Part shown: positions 46,348-59,960 of the stretch, piece by piece
Numbering within the stretch: position 1 is the stretch's first letter
Layout of the letters: every line of letters starts with the position of its first letter
Position numbers and translations under genes: made by a program
Assembly: GCA_022393335.1 (NCBI GenBank)
Contig: JAJEKB010021128.1
Coordinates: 1-64,000, forward strand
Reading direction: 5' to 3'
Length of the DNA: 64,000 bases
Source: Macrotrachela quadricornifera
Taxonomy: Eukaryota > Rotifera > Eurotatoria > Philodinida > Philodinidae
The notes under the pieces: model-generated
Database searches by the model: none
The model's input: only the letters and a program-made list of their open reading frames with translations
Told to the model about the DNA's origin: nothing

Positions 46348-47218
46348 ATGAATAATCAAACGAATAATATTGATTCATTTGTATTGGATGGAAAATATTT
46401 TATTAGTCAAATTCAACGTAGTATTACAATTCCAATAATATTAGTATTTGTTATTCCTGCATTAATTTGTTTTTCATTAATTTTTTATTTTTTTTTAAAA
46501 TTACGTAAATCATTGTTAATTTTAACTGAATTACCAATTTCATTATATTATCTTGTACAAGGAAACGTTAAAACGAATAAAATTTGCTTATTTTGGATTT
46601 ATTGGGATTATTCACTTGAATCTACTTCACTATTTTTGACAATGTATGCATCAATTGAACGTTATTTATTAATATTTCATCATCAATGTATTAACAAATA
46701 TAAATTTATATTTTATTATATTTTTACCATGTGCACAAAATAATCATTATGATATAACTGCCTTTATTTGTGATGGTGCATGTTTTGTTTCGTTTGTTAT
46801 TGAAAACATTTATGATACAATTGCTGATCTAATTTTACCATGTTTTTTAATATTAAGTTTTAATCTATTGATTATTTTACGTGTTACTATAATTAAAGCA
46901 AAAGCATTATCATCACAATCTATAATGAACATATTGAAAAAAAATCGTCAAATGATTTTACAATTATTAGGAATAAGTTTAATGAGTTTAATAACATGGA
47001 TGCCTTGGATAATTATTATTATTTCACGAACTTTTTTTGATCCATCATTTGGTACATGGTTTATTACTTATATTCTTCATTATTTACCATATCTAACAAC
47101 ATCTGCATCACCATTTTTAGCGCTAATTGGTTTACCAAAGATTAGAAAACAATTAAAAATATTTAAGTACGAAAGTAGTGGCATCAACTTTAGTGAAAGA
47201 ACCAATATCAATAAATAG
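46348..47218 (+). pseudogene. Damaged orphan G-protein-coupled receptor
   Basis: The first part (46348-46743) shows an extracellular N-terminus, TM1 (IPIILVFVIPALICFSLIFY), a TM2 region (LTELPISLYYLVQG) and TM3 with ICLFWIYWDYSLES and ASIERYLLIF, the E-R-Y form of DRY. Just after TM3 the frame shifts. The next part, in another frame, begins FLPCAQNNHYD (second extracellular loop) and runs through TM5, TM6 (LGISLMSLITWMPWIIIIIS) and TM7 to a stop at 47218. About 20-25 residues corresponding to TM4 are missing at the junction, around 46715-46735. A frameshift plus loss of a whole helix makes it a probable pseudogene. It belongs to a different branch from the intact receptor at 6.4-7.3 kb. Confidence 0.8.
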
Positions 47219-48549
47219 AAGCAAATGATAAATAGTGCCATTTCCACAGATTACCTTTGACTATGCATAGATGTAGATAGTATCGAATAAATCGGCTTAG
47301 ATATATGATGGTGAACAAAAAAAATACTTTGTATTTATTGTCTTTTAAATAAACACTATTTATAATAAAAAGAACAATAATAAAAAATATTCGATAACTA
47401 ATTTGGATAAATCTTGGATTGGAACGATTTTAAATAACAGATTATAGTAAGCCATAATATCATAATACAGCTCTGACATTAATTCTCTCACTCCCCTGAA
47501 ATTTATTTATATTTCAAGCTTTTGGCTTGAGATATTGGCTGCATGTGTTTAGTGAAAAATGATGATTATAGACACCACCCTCACCCTCAACTCTTCATAG
47601 AACTATATGTATTTCTTGAAAGTTTCAGAGTTATATCATGCATAAAACTCATGATGATGGGTTCCACCAATTCATATTTGATCTATTAAAATCAAAACAT
47701 TATTTGTTTTAAATGAACGATTCTACTATAAAAAAAACATACTTGAGCTGTATTTGTTTTCTTTCAAACACATATTCATATTGTTATCTAGCATTAATGG
47801 TCAACTATCCATTTATGTCGAAATAAAAAATATATGACCCGATCAGATTAGGTTTCAATAATCAGAAGAGATTAAAATGCCTTCTTATGCATGACGATCG
47901 TTTACATTGATAAAATAGATTGACTATATTTTATCTCTTTCATTCACATTATGAATATGATTGTGTTTTTGCACAAAATATACGATTGGATTAATGCATT
48001 TCAGTAAAAAAAACCCAGGTATACACACATATTAACAAAATTGAAATCGGTTCTGCTTCAAAGCAATGTTATTTCTTTCGTTCTTTCGCATTATAAAAGA
48101 TAGATCAAAGCAAAATTAATGTCCATATAAATAAATATCCGCATCAATGGATTAAATACAAAATGATATATATATTACTCAAAAATAAAATAACTGCTTT
48201 GTATATTTGCAAATAATGTGAAAAATCAAGAGGATGACAAAGATAATATAGTTAAAGACAGTAGTGATGTTGAAAAGAATAAGAATAATGATAATACAAA
48301 CATATATACACAGGTATCTTTTCTTTTTTCTTTCTTATACCTATATATGTTTTTCTGTTCTTGCTCATATACTGCGCTCTATTTCTCTTAATCTTTGTGA
48401 TTGTGTTATTTTTTGCGTAACCGTTCTTGCGGTTTCTTTTGACTGTAGTGGTTATGATGGTTAACTGATAGAGCAAGTATGATGAAAAGAAAAGGTTCGG
48501 TCATTATCAATCATCTAGTTTGAATATATTTGAATATTTAATACGAACC
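47219..48549. other. Intergenic, no gene seen
   Basis: AT-rich DNA between the dead receptor and the calpain gene. Open frames at 48252-48476 on both strands overlap each other and lack motifs. The calpain promoter should lie at the right end. Confidence 0.4.
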
Positions 48550-51401
48550 ATGGAGCATCGGAATAATATACAAGGACAAATCATTACTAATATTCATCAA
48601 TCTCATTTGCCAAAATTTTCAATTGTTTTTGATCTTGCTGCTAAACCAAATTCAGTAGCACTATTTGTTGATCATAATTTACTTTCTCGTAAGATAACTA
48701 TTTGAAGAATATTTTTATATTTTATCTTTGTTATGTTAAACTAGAAAATCTTTATTCATCAAATAAACATATTGGTCAATCATTTTCAGGTGTTGATAAT
48801 ATTTCTTTAACTGATAGGAAATTTTCTGATCCGAAATTTTTACCTGTACCTGAAAGTATTGCACAAGACAATGAAGAAACATCATTTGATGATTTTCAAT
48901 ATGAAGTAAATGTAGCACGATGGTAAATTGTTTTCTTTTTTTAATTTTTTAATGATACACTTTATCTTTAGGGTACGTCCTGAACAGATTCGATGGTCTA
49001 AGGAAGCTCAACAATATCCATTGTCTGTATTCAATCAACCACATTCAAAAGATATTATTCAAGGTCGTCTGGGAAATTGTTGGTTTATTTCTGCATTATC
49101 ATTAGTTGCTGAAATACCACAAATATTATATAAAGTTATGATTACAAAACAATATAATCCAACTGGTAAATAAATCAATATATTAAATAACAAATAATCT
49201 AAATGAATTTGTTTTAGGACTGTATAAAATTCGTTTATGTAATCGAGGCATTTGGCAAGTTATTACTATTGATGACATGTTACCTGTAACAGAATCAAAT
49301 ACATTGGTCTTCACACGATGTTACAAAAAACAATTGTTTGCATCATTAATTGAGAAAGCATTAGCAAAAATTTATGGAACTTATAAAGATCTTGAGCTTG
49401 GTATGAAAATTGTTTGTTGTAGAATTACTATTAATAGTCTATGAATTTTCTTGAAAATAATTCGAATTGTGGAATGTAAAAGTGTATTGACATAATCATC
49501 TAGATAAATGAGTTTAACAAAGACAAAAGAAACAACTATAGTAGTTTACACACAATCAGCAAGTTCTTCTAATTATTATATTAGTATTGTTTGTCTTGAA
49601 AATACGCCTGTAATCTTATTATAGCTATCCCTTTACTCGATTTATTTATAGGAAGATGTGTAGAAGGTTTACAAATATTAACAGGAAAACCATGTGAAGT
49701 AAGTGAAATAGAAAATTTTAATCTTTTGAAATATTTATAACTAATTTGATTTTCCTTATAGGTATTTATGCTACATTCAATTGATCCTAAAAAGAAACCA
49801 AATCTTAATAAAATATGGGCTAAAATAATTCAATCACGAGCTAGAGGTTAAATAATTTATAGAAATTCGATTATTTTAAATAAATATTAATTAATATAGG
49901 ACATCTTATGACATGTTTATCTTCGAATAAACAAGTTAATGAAGAATTCTTTAATCAAATGGGTAAATTAAATAATTTTTAACAAAAAATATCCATTTAT
50001 TATAGGACATTCTTTTCAAAAGATTTGGGGTTATATCATGCCTATAGTATTCTTGACGCGCGACAAGTTGGTTCTCAACGACTTGTTTGTTTACGTAATC
50101 CATGGGGCAAAAAAGAATGGAATGATTCATTCGATGATAATTCGACAATATGGCCAAGCATTCTTAATAATAAAATCGTTACATCTTCAAAAAACGATGA
50201 TGTTTTCTGGATGCGTATGTATTAATTGTTTTATCTTTTTGGAAATAAAATCGTTAATATTTTTATTTTTTGATAAATAGCTTGGGAATATATGTCTTCA
50301 GTCTTTAGTGAAATTACTATTTGTAAAATTACTGCAACGGAACATGAAGTTAGTTTTATATTTTATTTCGTTCCAAGGACAAAATTTTTTCTGTCTTTAA
50401 ATATAGGTTCGTATAAGAGGACAATTTAGTGATTTTTCTTCTAAAATAACATCAGCATACAGTCTTGATTGTCCATATGGATGTGAACTTGAAATTGAAT
50501 TATTTAATGCTAATGATGAAAAATATTATAATCGTTTAAAAAATCATGATATTGATCTTTTCATAATTGTACTTTGTTCAAATGGTTCTTGTATTGGATA
50601 TAAACATACTCTTGATTATTATATAACATTATCAACAACAGTATCACCTGGTCGATATGTGATATTAGTTGGTTCAATGTCAGTTGTTAATTATTCGATA
50701 TATTCAAGATTTAATTTGGTTGTACATGGTGATCAACCATTTGTTCTCAATGAACAGCCATCATCATATGAATTAGTTGGTAATGCATTTCATGTAGTTG
50801 CTCTTCAAGCTAATGATCGAAAAGATTTTAAAGATGGTGTATCGATTTTAACATTTAATGATAATGGGTTAAGAAATATATTTTTGTTCTTTTATTGTTT
50901 TTGATATTTTTATTTCTATTTAGATGTTTTGGTTTCATTTGTGAAAATAAATCTAATCGAGCAATTCGTTTTACTAGTGATTTTCAAGGATCATCGAATG
51001 TTTTATCTTCTCGAAAAACTTTTTATATGACTGATATAATTCCTGCTAGAACAAAGCAACTTTTTGTGATATTTACACGACAAGCGTGTTCTGAAGGTGT
51101 AAACATTGGTAAATAGATCTCTTTATTTTATATCTCGTATTCTTCTTTGTCTCTGTTTTTTAGTATATCAGGTAGAATATCAAGTAAGTTTTTTTTTTCT
51201 ATAATTCTCGTAGAAAAACATTATTTAATTTTAAAAAAAGCCCTTGAACGAATTACATGGTGTTGATCATACTCTAAGTGAAAGAAACAATCCATCTCTA
51301 CCTTCTCAAGCTCTCGGTAACACTGATGTTTTTTTTCAGATTATGTTATATAGAAATATTTCTTACCTTTAGGTCTTCACATATTAAAACCTGTTCATTG
51401 A
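48550..51401 (+). CDS. CAPN15: Calpain of the CAPN15/SOL type, without zinc fingers
   Basis: Fourteen exons: 48550-48688, 48745-48922, 48972-49165, 49218-49400, 49652-49698, 49762-49846, 49900-49962, 50023-50214, 50281-50348, 50407-50867, 50924-51108, 51164-51183, 51241-51316 and 51373-51401. The total is 639 aa. It is a cytosolic calcium-dependent cysteine protease type. The catalytic triad is present: Cys142 in QGRLGNCWFISAL, His302 in LYHAYSILDA and Asn322 in LRNPWG. The core (RPEQIRW at 108, ASLIEKALAKIYGTY, IWAKI) and the C-terminal half, which is not a classical penta-EF domain, match the small-optic-lobes/CAPN15 branch. CAPN15 proteins usually carry N-terminal RanBP2-type zinc fingers; the first 105 residues here hold none, so this is a short form or an N-terminal exon was missed. 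Exon 8 uses the second of two nearby AGs. Orthology is at subfamily level. Confidence 0.88.
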
Positions 51402-52022
51402 AATTCTTAATAGTTTTCGTCTTTATATTCTATTCAATAGATTATTATGTTTTTCTAAAAATTATAATGTTTGCGATTTGATAAGTCTATGTTTAATATC
51501 AAATATGTTTATTCATTATAATAAAACTGAAACGAGTGTTTTAGGAAATTTAACAGGAATAGATTAAGTTAATAAATGCTGGCTAAGAAAAAAAAGATGA
51601 TTTATCTTTTACTTTTCAAAACTAATTTTTTGTTTGATTTAGTTAAATAAACAATTTAATATATTAGTCATTTATGCTCTGATACGATGATGAACACAGA
51701 AACATCTGACGTGATTTTGAGATTTATCTCGACGATACGTCGGCAGTTAGATAAAATGAACCTTCCTTTCCGTTAAAACAGGGCATTGCAAATGAATCTG
51801 TATATTCCAATACAAACAGAAAAAAAAATGTCAATTCTCATGCAATGCATCGAGGCGTGACGTGTTTGAATCAAATAATGTATAAGTGAGTCATTGTGAA
51901 AGAGTCTATATGAAATGTATTGAAGGTTTGCACGTGTAAACAAAATTTGACGATTATTCCTATCGTCCTTCTAATACAAAGGTGTTTATATTTTTCTATT
52001 TTTCTATTTTTCTTCTATAAAT
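51402..52022. other. Intergenic gap between calpain and PA200 genes
   Basis: About 620 bp of AT-rich DNA. It presumably holds the calpain 3' end and the PSME4 promoter. No named element was seen. Confidence 0.4.
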
Positions 52023-55000
52023 ATGAATTGTGATTTTAGCTTATTACATATTCAAATGATTTATGATAAACAGAACATCGACAATAATAGTCTTCAAAAA
52101 CCAAATGTCTACTACAGATACTTGCCCATCTACGATTCAATTCAACGCCAAGCTTATGAAGCATTTGACGAGATCCGTATGCAACTCTCACGTATTATTC
52201 AATTGCGTGAAATACAACCAGGTTTTTCAATTTGGTCTTCCAAATTGCAACAATTCATCTCACTTTACTACTACTCTTTTACAAAAGCTGATCATCTTAA
52301 ATTGATCGATTTTTATCTTTCCGTACTTTCTATTGATAACTTAGGTTTTCCGCATGCCAAAATATGTTTCGATATACTCGAAAAACTTCTACGGTGTGTA
52401 TTTTTATTTTCTTTGCTTATCTACATTTGCGTAATAATGAAAACTTTCTAGAAAAGTCCATCTAATCACTCGAGATGAATTAATCATCGATTGGCGATTA
52501 TTATACCAATGGGCTAAACTTATTCGTTTCCATCATGATCAAGACTATATGCTGATGGTAATGCCTAAGTAAGTAGTGTTCGATTAATAAAGTCATTTCT
52601 ACTGTTGTCCCTCGTTTCTTCAGAGACATTGGGCAAGCATTATCTAGTTGCATATACTATTGTCGTTTCTACTTTTCGGCAATTTCCACTCAGGAAATCT
52701 TGGATGAATTTCGCCCATGGCTATGTCCATTCGATTCATCGTTCGATGATGCTATGTATTTTTTCGATCTCTTTCTACCAGTTAATATACCACCTCATTT
52801 ACATAATCAAGGATTCAAGTGAGCTTTTGAATATCTAGACATATAGAGAGTAATATATCAATCGATGTTAAGATTATGGTTACCGGAGTTTCTTGGCATT
52901 TGGGAAAGTGTCTGTAGTAATCCAAATTGGGAACGCGTAAGCACGTTCATTGATTACATTTATCTTAAGAGCGTATTTTTAGAAGATGATCCGTATTTTT
53001 GCCGCTGTCGCTTGGTATAATATTGGATACATCGATTGGGAACCTTGGCTCCCACGAGTATGACTTATTTCGTACAGATTCAGCCTAATAATCTTGTTTT
53101 CTTATTTAGATTTTTACACGTTTTCTGAAAAATTTATCACTTCCAGTGGGTAGTCTTTCAAAAATACATCAGAAAAACACTTATTCAATCCATGTTATTG
53201 CATTATTTATCGTAGCAATGATTGGTAATGGAAGTTCGTGCCTTCAGTACGTAGGTTATTTATTTACAGCGATTAAAAGTTTTTATCATCCATCAAATAC
53301 GGGTGATTTTCAAAGAGAACTAGTTCAATTTCTCACCAAATTAACTCATTCATTTGCCGATCGAGTCTATCTGTAAGTGCAAACTGTACCCTGATTATAT
53401 TGATAATCCTATTAATTGTAGAGAAAGCAAAGCAGATCGTATTTGGCAATTTAAACCACTTCAGTCTTATCTATTAACTGATCAGGATATCACTGATTTT
53501 GTGAATTGTATCAAAGAATATGTCTTCATGTCCATTTTCAATAAAACTCATCGGAAAGATGCATCAGAAGCGCTCCGGTATCTGACCATGCTTCGACCAG
53601 AACTGATAGTGCCACATATTGTTGAACAGTTTGTCACTTTTATTCAATTGATCAAATATGTCGGTTTTGTTTTTTATATAGATTGTTTTCATCTGTCAAT
53701 AACATAACTGAACCACATCGTTTTACATCAATCTTGAGTTGCCTGACAGGTATCACACGTCAAATCGTTCAACAAACACCGAGATATACACATGGTCAAA
53801 CATATGTAGTACCTTTGTTGATGTCTGTTTTACCTGGTATTGATTCAAACGATATGGATAAAACAAGCGAGACTTTTCAATTTCTAAAATCAATTCTCAT
53901 GCTCATTACTTGTGTTGATTGTTCATCAGCAATTAATATTCGAAACGATCTCACTGAGGTAGGACAAATTTATAGGTAGTTCCTTCCGTTAAAGTATTGT
54001 TTCGTATTCGTATAGATCGAAAAAGAAGTGTGTTTGTCAACAGCAAAATTCGAAGATTTCATCACTGAATTTCTCAACCGAACTTTTCAAATGATTGATA
54101 TTCTCTCAACTGAAGTATCTGATACTCGCGTAATGACGAATGTGAAAAATGATACTACTGAAATAGAACTCGCATCAGTGATCACTGGCATAGTTCAACA
54201 GTGCAGTGATCAAATCTTTCATGTTGTTAAAATATACAACTATGAAATGAAAAATTTGTGATAATCTTTTTCTTTTTGTATATCTAGATGGTTCGAGAAA
54301 AGATCACGAATTTTCTTGCTGCTTCATCATTTACACCAAGAGTTAGCAAATTACTTACTGATCTAGTTCAACCGATTCTCGAGGCTAATCCAGTTGAAAC
54401 ACTCAAGTATCTCATGCCACAAACATGTGAACGCATTGAAAAAATAATGCATGATTTCGAAACAACTATACTTACCGATCACAAAGGTGATATGGAACTT
54501 ACCTGGTGTTTAGTTCTCTTCTCTGAACTTCTTCGAGCTCGCGGTGATACTTTACTGATCTACAAATCGATGATTTTATCTGTCTTTCATCAGTGTATTC
54601 ACATCATTCATAAAGGATCATATGAAGCTATTGCCAATGCAGCAAAAAACTTGCTCAAATCTCTTTCATATGTCTATCCAACCGATTATCGATTGACACT
54701 GGAAAATATTGATCAACCATTCACTGAGTTTTTGCCTATTCGAGTAAGTTTTTTTTGTTTTCAGGAAGTAAAGGTAATAATCTGTTCAGGTATGGGGTCA
54801 ACATGTGGAATTTGAGAAGCTACAGCCTCAATTCCATATACCAAGTGCAGAAGAAGTAGATTTCGCATGTGAATTTGTCGAAACATTCATCTATCCGGAA
54901 CTGGCATTACTAAATGAGAGAAGCTCGAATATGTCCAATGATGAACGACTTCGTTCTCTTACACTTGTACTGTTTATTGCTATTGGATGCTTACGGATGG

Positions 55001-58000
55001 TACCGCGTATTGACAGTGAAGAAGTATTAGATCTGTGCGTAGTTCTTGAAATAGAAATTAATAATCAAAAATGATTTTTATTTTTAATAGTACACCATCA
55101 GTTGCTCCTTTCGATTTCAAATATAAAGCTCAATATACAGTCTATGCTAAAGAACCAAGTAAGCGAATCAAAATTCAATCTGATAATAATTTGAAACTGA
55201 ATATCGTTCTAGAGTTCAGAGAAAACCTACGAATGCGTTTGATTATCGATATTGGAAAATTACTCGGTTTGTTCTCTTAGAATAAAATAAGCATAGTATT
55301 TGCATTGATTCTACTCGTTTCAATAGATAATCTAGTCGATAGACATTCGGACGATGTAACATCGATTTTAACAGCTCTGAAGGTAATTATTATCGTTCTG
55401 AATTTGTAATTATTTGCAGCTAATTTGAGATCTATTCATTACCATCGAGCTATTATGGCTTATTAGCGCGTGATCATCATAAATTATGTAATGATTTTGG
55501 TACACTGAAAAACTCATTTGAAAACAAACTCAGTGGCAAACGGAAGCATCCTCGTTTTATCATAATCAAATTTCTAGCAAAACAAATGGAGGTAACTAAA
55601 GAATAGAATTGTAATGTAATAACGGTTATCGTTTGACAGTTGTTTTCATTGATTAATCATCAATCACTGACGAAAATCGATAAACAAGTGATACTCAAAC
55701 TAGTAGAATTGTCAATTAATCGATACAGTGAAGTAAGTGAAGATTCAGAAAGGCAGATGCATTTAAAAGATTTTAAATTTTAGGTTCGACGTGCCGCACA
55801 AACCTCTCTTTTCATCATTTTAAAGCGTTATTACTTTTCCTATAACGTGATTATCGATCGTATTTTAGAACTTCTTAATGCACCGAATGAAGTTGATCAT
55901 GACGAAATCAAAGTTTGTTCCCTGTTGCATTCTTTTTTTATATCACAATCAAGATTTCATTGATTAGGGTTGTTTACACATTCTACTCGGTAATAATTTC
56001 ACCTTCTTACCTACAAAACATTCGTGGCCATTTCTTGAAAAACTGTGGCCAGCAATTGCAGGAACGATACATGCAACCAAAATAAGCACACAAAATTTAA
56101 TCGATCAAGTTATGGAGAGAATTGTTAAACAATTCGATACACCAGCAATCACCGTGGATACTAATGCCATATCAATACGTGCAGCAGCTGCTCTTTGGCG
56201 TCCGTTAGAACTCAAAGAAATAGAAACACGTGATCAAATTCGAGAAAAACGCAATCAAGCAAACATTCAATCGTACAATAATCTCATGGAAACATTGAAT
56301 TCGCTTTACAATAGTGATCGAGTGTAAGTGTTATTATTGAAAAAGAAAAACATATTGTTAATTTGTCAAATATTTAGAACCTGGCGACAACAAGAGCGAA
56401 CTCTCGCTTTTATTTTGCTTCTTCTTCAAAAGCATGAGCCTATTCCATCATCATGTATTAAAACATTTACCAACCTTCTCGTTCATGAAAATGTAAAAAT
56501 ACGAAAGGTTAGTTGAAATATTGAGTTAACAAAAGTTATCTCATACACATATACAGGTTGCTTGCCAATGTATTTCTACTTTATGTCGTCTGCAAAAACC
56601 ACCTCGAATCTATGCTCAAAAGACGACTGAGGAGCTTCTTTGTCAGTCAATCGACCACGAATGTCATCCAGGTGATCGTGATGACAATTTATGGATAACA
56701 ATCAATGATTATAAACTATCAAACATGCAAGCCAAATGGGAACAAACTTGTTTCTTGGATAAAAGTTTTTACGGTTATTACGAATGGCCAAAAATCATCA
56801 AGTATCCACTTAATAAACGAGAACGTTATATACGAGAAAATATGTCTGAACAAGTGGCGATCTTGTACGATCGATTTATTGACAAAGATTTCATTGAACA
56901 GTTCATCCGATTTATGGTGTTGGATAAAGAGGGAGACCTCAGTTTTGATATGCATCGATGTCGAATGTTTAAGGTGAGATAATACATATAGAAGAAAACG
57001 GAGATATTTACATGAATTCTAAAAAGGAAACTATCAATGTAAAACTTTTCTAGGGTCTCTTTCGAAACTTTGGTTTTGTCTTCGTCAATAATTTCATGGA
57101 ACAATTATATTCACTTATTCGTGAAAAAATAAAAGAGAAACAAGGAGGAAGTCAACGAGTGGCCGCCGAAATTGTTGCTGGTATGATTCGTGGATCGAAA
57201 TATTGGACGGTAGATATGGTGAGTGATTCTGTCAGTATTTCAGTCTATTGATATAATATGCTTGTAGCTTGATGAACTTTGGTCCAAGCTGACACCCTGT
57301 CTCAACGAAGCTTTTATGAATATTAGTTCAGAAGCAGTTCATAGTTGGTGTTTGTGTTTTCGGTTTGCGATGGTCAGTCCTAGTATTGAAAAAATACATT
57401 ACAAAATAGTTCTTCTTTTCAATAGATAGATGCGGATCCTCGACGAATGTATCATATTGTTGAATTTATGTGTTCTTTGATAAACTTTCCTTTAACAGCA
57501 AACACGTTCATTGAAGCGTCTCGATGGCATCTAGTTGAACAATTGAACAATTTCGAATGGCGTATTCCCAAAATTTGGCATACTGTCAATGTCCATGCCA
57601 AAGACTTTCTGGAACATCCATATAAAGCTATGCGAGAACGTATCGCTTCGTAAGTGATGAATTTAAGAGTTTCAACTATAAAATCTCTTTCTTTATATCC
57701 TAGTGTTCTCGGTATGTCACTCAGTCACGATATAACGTTGCCCAATGGACAAGCAACACGCCATCCAAGTGTCAATCTGTTTTTTAATGATATATGTGAA
57801 CGATTGCAAAACGCGATCGACATATGTGAAAAGACGCCTCTTAGTAGATTTTTTGTTGACTGCGAACCTTACAAAAATTTTATTCTTTATAGCCAATATT
57901 TCCGGTGAAACTTTGGAAATCGATCCAAAAGCTCGTCAAGCATTAAACTTTATCGATACAGGTAACGACAATATATACTACAATTGAAAACAATCTATTT

Positions 58001-59065
58001 CATCTCTTGCTTAGTAATTCGACTCTACATAAAAATAATTGACAAATCTCTACAACCAATAAAACATGGAACTATTCAACTATTTCCTTATGTATATATT
58101 AAAATAGTTTTTATTTTCCATTAGAAAACATTTTCTCCGTATATTTGTTGTACATAGCTCTGCAACATCGAAAGTATAGTGGCCAACGATGAAAGCATTC
58201 AAGATCGTTTAATACTCAGTCGAATGTTTACTGCTATCACTTACTTGCATGTTCCCCTTATAGAAGCACTTATCGAACAAATAGAATATGTATGTATGGA
58301 AAATAAACTAAACTAGATTCTACAAATCAGTTTTGTTTCTTTCTGATATGTAGGTATGCACAAGTTCCAAGTGGCATGCACGCCATGCTGCCATTGAATT
58401 TGTCCAGCACATGATCTTCTACAATCTGTTCAATGCTCGTCTGTTTGCATCACGCATTCGTGAACTTCTTCTCAAATGTCTCTTCGACGAAAAGGTCGAA
58501 GTGCGAACAATTGCCTCAGTCACTCTAGCTGGCTTCTATCAATGTGATTTTATTCAAATCTCCAAGAAGGATTTGGTAAAAATTGATTATTTTCAGCTTT
58601 TGACAAACACTATTTAATTAATAGAAATATTTTCGCCTGATGAGCAATACGAATTATTTCATCAAAGTCGATGGCAAAAAAGTGACATTAGCCGAAAATA
58701 TTGTCAAACGACATGGTGGTGAGTATTTATGTCTTATAGATGATTTGATACGCATATTGACTTCGAATAGGTGTTCTTGGTCTGTGTGCGGTGGTTCTTT
58801 CGAGTCCATACGACATTTCAATTCACGTTCCTGATGCTTTAATGCTTCTATGCGAACATTCACACGATCCAAATCCCATTCGAGTAAATAGTTTTTGCAA
58901 AATCAAATAAGATTTCATTTTTCGTTTTAGAAATCCATCAAAAATGTTCTATCAGAATTTCGTCGTACTCATCATGATTTATGGCATGAACACCGTGCAA
59001 AGTTTACTCAAGATCAACTTGTCATCCTAGCTGATGTCTTGATTTCGCCTAACTATTATGTCTGA
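52023..59065 (+). CDS. PSME4: Proteasome activator PA200/Blm10
   Basis: Thirty exons, starting with 52023-52393, 52452-52568, 52624-52818 and 52873-52936 and ending with 58625-58718, 58771-58883 and 58931-59065. All junctions keep frame and sum to 1823 aa, against about 1840 in vertebrates. PA200 is a nuclear HEAT-repeat dome that caps the 20S proteasome and promotes ATP-independent degradation, notably of acetylated histones. Family blocks are clear along the whole length: DNIGYIDWxP-type (YNIGYIDWEPWLPR), SFYHPSN, LTDQDITDFVNCI, VDCSSAINIRNDLTE, WGYYxWP-type (YGYYEWPKII), EIVAGMIRGSKYWT, SSKWHARHAAIEF, RHGGVLGLCAVVLSSPYDI and FRRTHHDLWHEH. The C-terminus NYYV gives the HbYX motif that docks into the proteasome alpha ring. 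Introns are mostly 44-65 nt. Exon 14 uses a distal AG at 55429, and a 77-nt exon at 58015-58091 is needed to keep frame. Confidence 0.96.
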
Positions 59066-59960
59066 CCGAAATAGAATCGATATCTTCGTCTTAGAGATGG
59101 TATTCTTTCTATCTACACATGCTAGATAAATGCTCACTTTGCAAATATACTTTTTTATATTGTATTTCGGAGAAAAAAAATAAGCCATTATCCATTGTAT
59201 TTTACTATTTTTGTTATTGTTCAAAATATTTGCACTTTATTCTGCAATCAAAAATGATTGTAGTGTTATATATATCTTTATCCTATCAGAGAAACCGTGC
59301 ATAAAAAGAAACCATTTTGACGCCTTCCAGCAATAGGTTCTATTGTGAAGAACCAGCTAGAAAGTTGCAGGGAAAATGTTGATGATAAATCAAAATCGTA
59401 TCTACGTAGAGAAAAAAACTTTAGGGTCATTCTTTTACGGATTACTCTTTGATAGTTATACTATCTAACGACTCTAAAGAAATGCTACTTCTTTCGTTTT
59501 TAATATATATATTTACATGATTATTCACGACATCTTCTAACTTTCGACATTTTTCTTTCAGCCTTTTTTATACCATTCTATTACAGCATTTGATACGTTC
59601 CATCTGAAAGAAAATTCCATTTTAAGCACGAATATGTTGTTTAAGACACTTTTTAGAAATCCAGCATGAGAGAAGGAGTAATCAAAAAAGTTTTATCGTT
59701 AGTTTTTAATTACTACTTTTCTATAAAAAAAAATATATACATTTTACACTAATAATAAGCTTAAGGAAACAATTCCTAAAATTGTTATGTACAAAATTAC
59801 TTTTATTGTCAGTTAATATGCAAATTGTAATTCGTTTTTTTCTTTTTGGCAAGTGTGTACTTTTATCTCTCACCATTGAGATAAGCAGATATTCTTTTCT
59901 TGTTTGATAAAGATAATAACTTGTTGTATTTCATTGTAGTTTATTTTTCTTGAGTATAAT
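59066..59960. other. Intergenic, no gene seen
   Basis: AT-rich DNA between PSME4 and the glycosidase gene. No exon, RNA or repeat was recognised. Confidence 0.4.

Noticed and set aside
49963..50060. Apparent frame break in the calpain before the catalytic His
   Set aside because: Using the AG at 50021-50022 instead of the nearer one restores LGLYHAYSI in frame.
57893..58158. Apparent frameshift in PSME4 between TLEIDPKARQALNF and LCNIESIVAND
   Set aside because: A 77-nt exon at 58015-58091 with good splice sites restores the frame and matches the family alignment.
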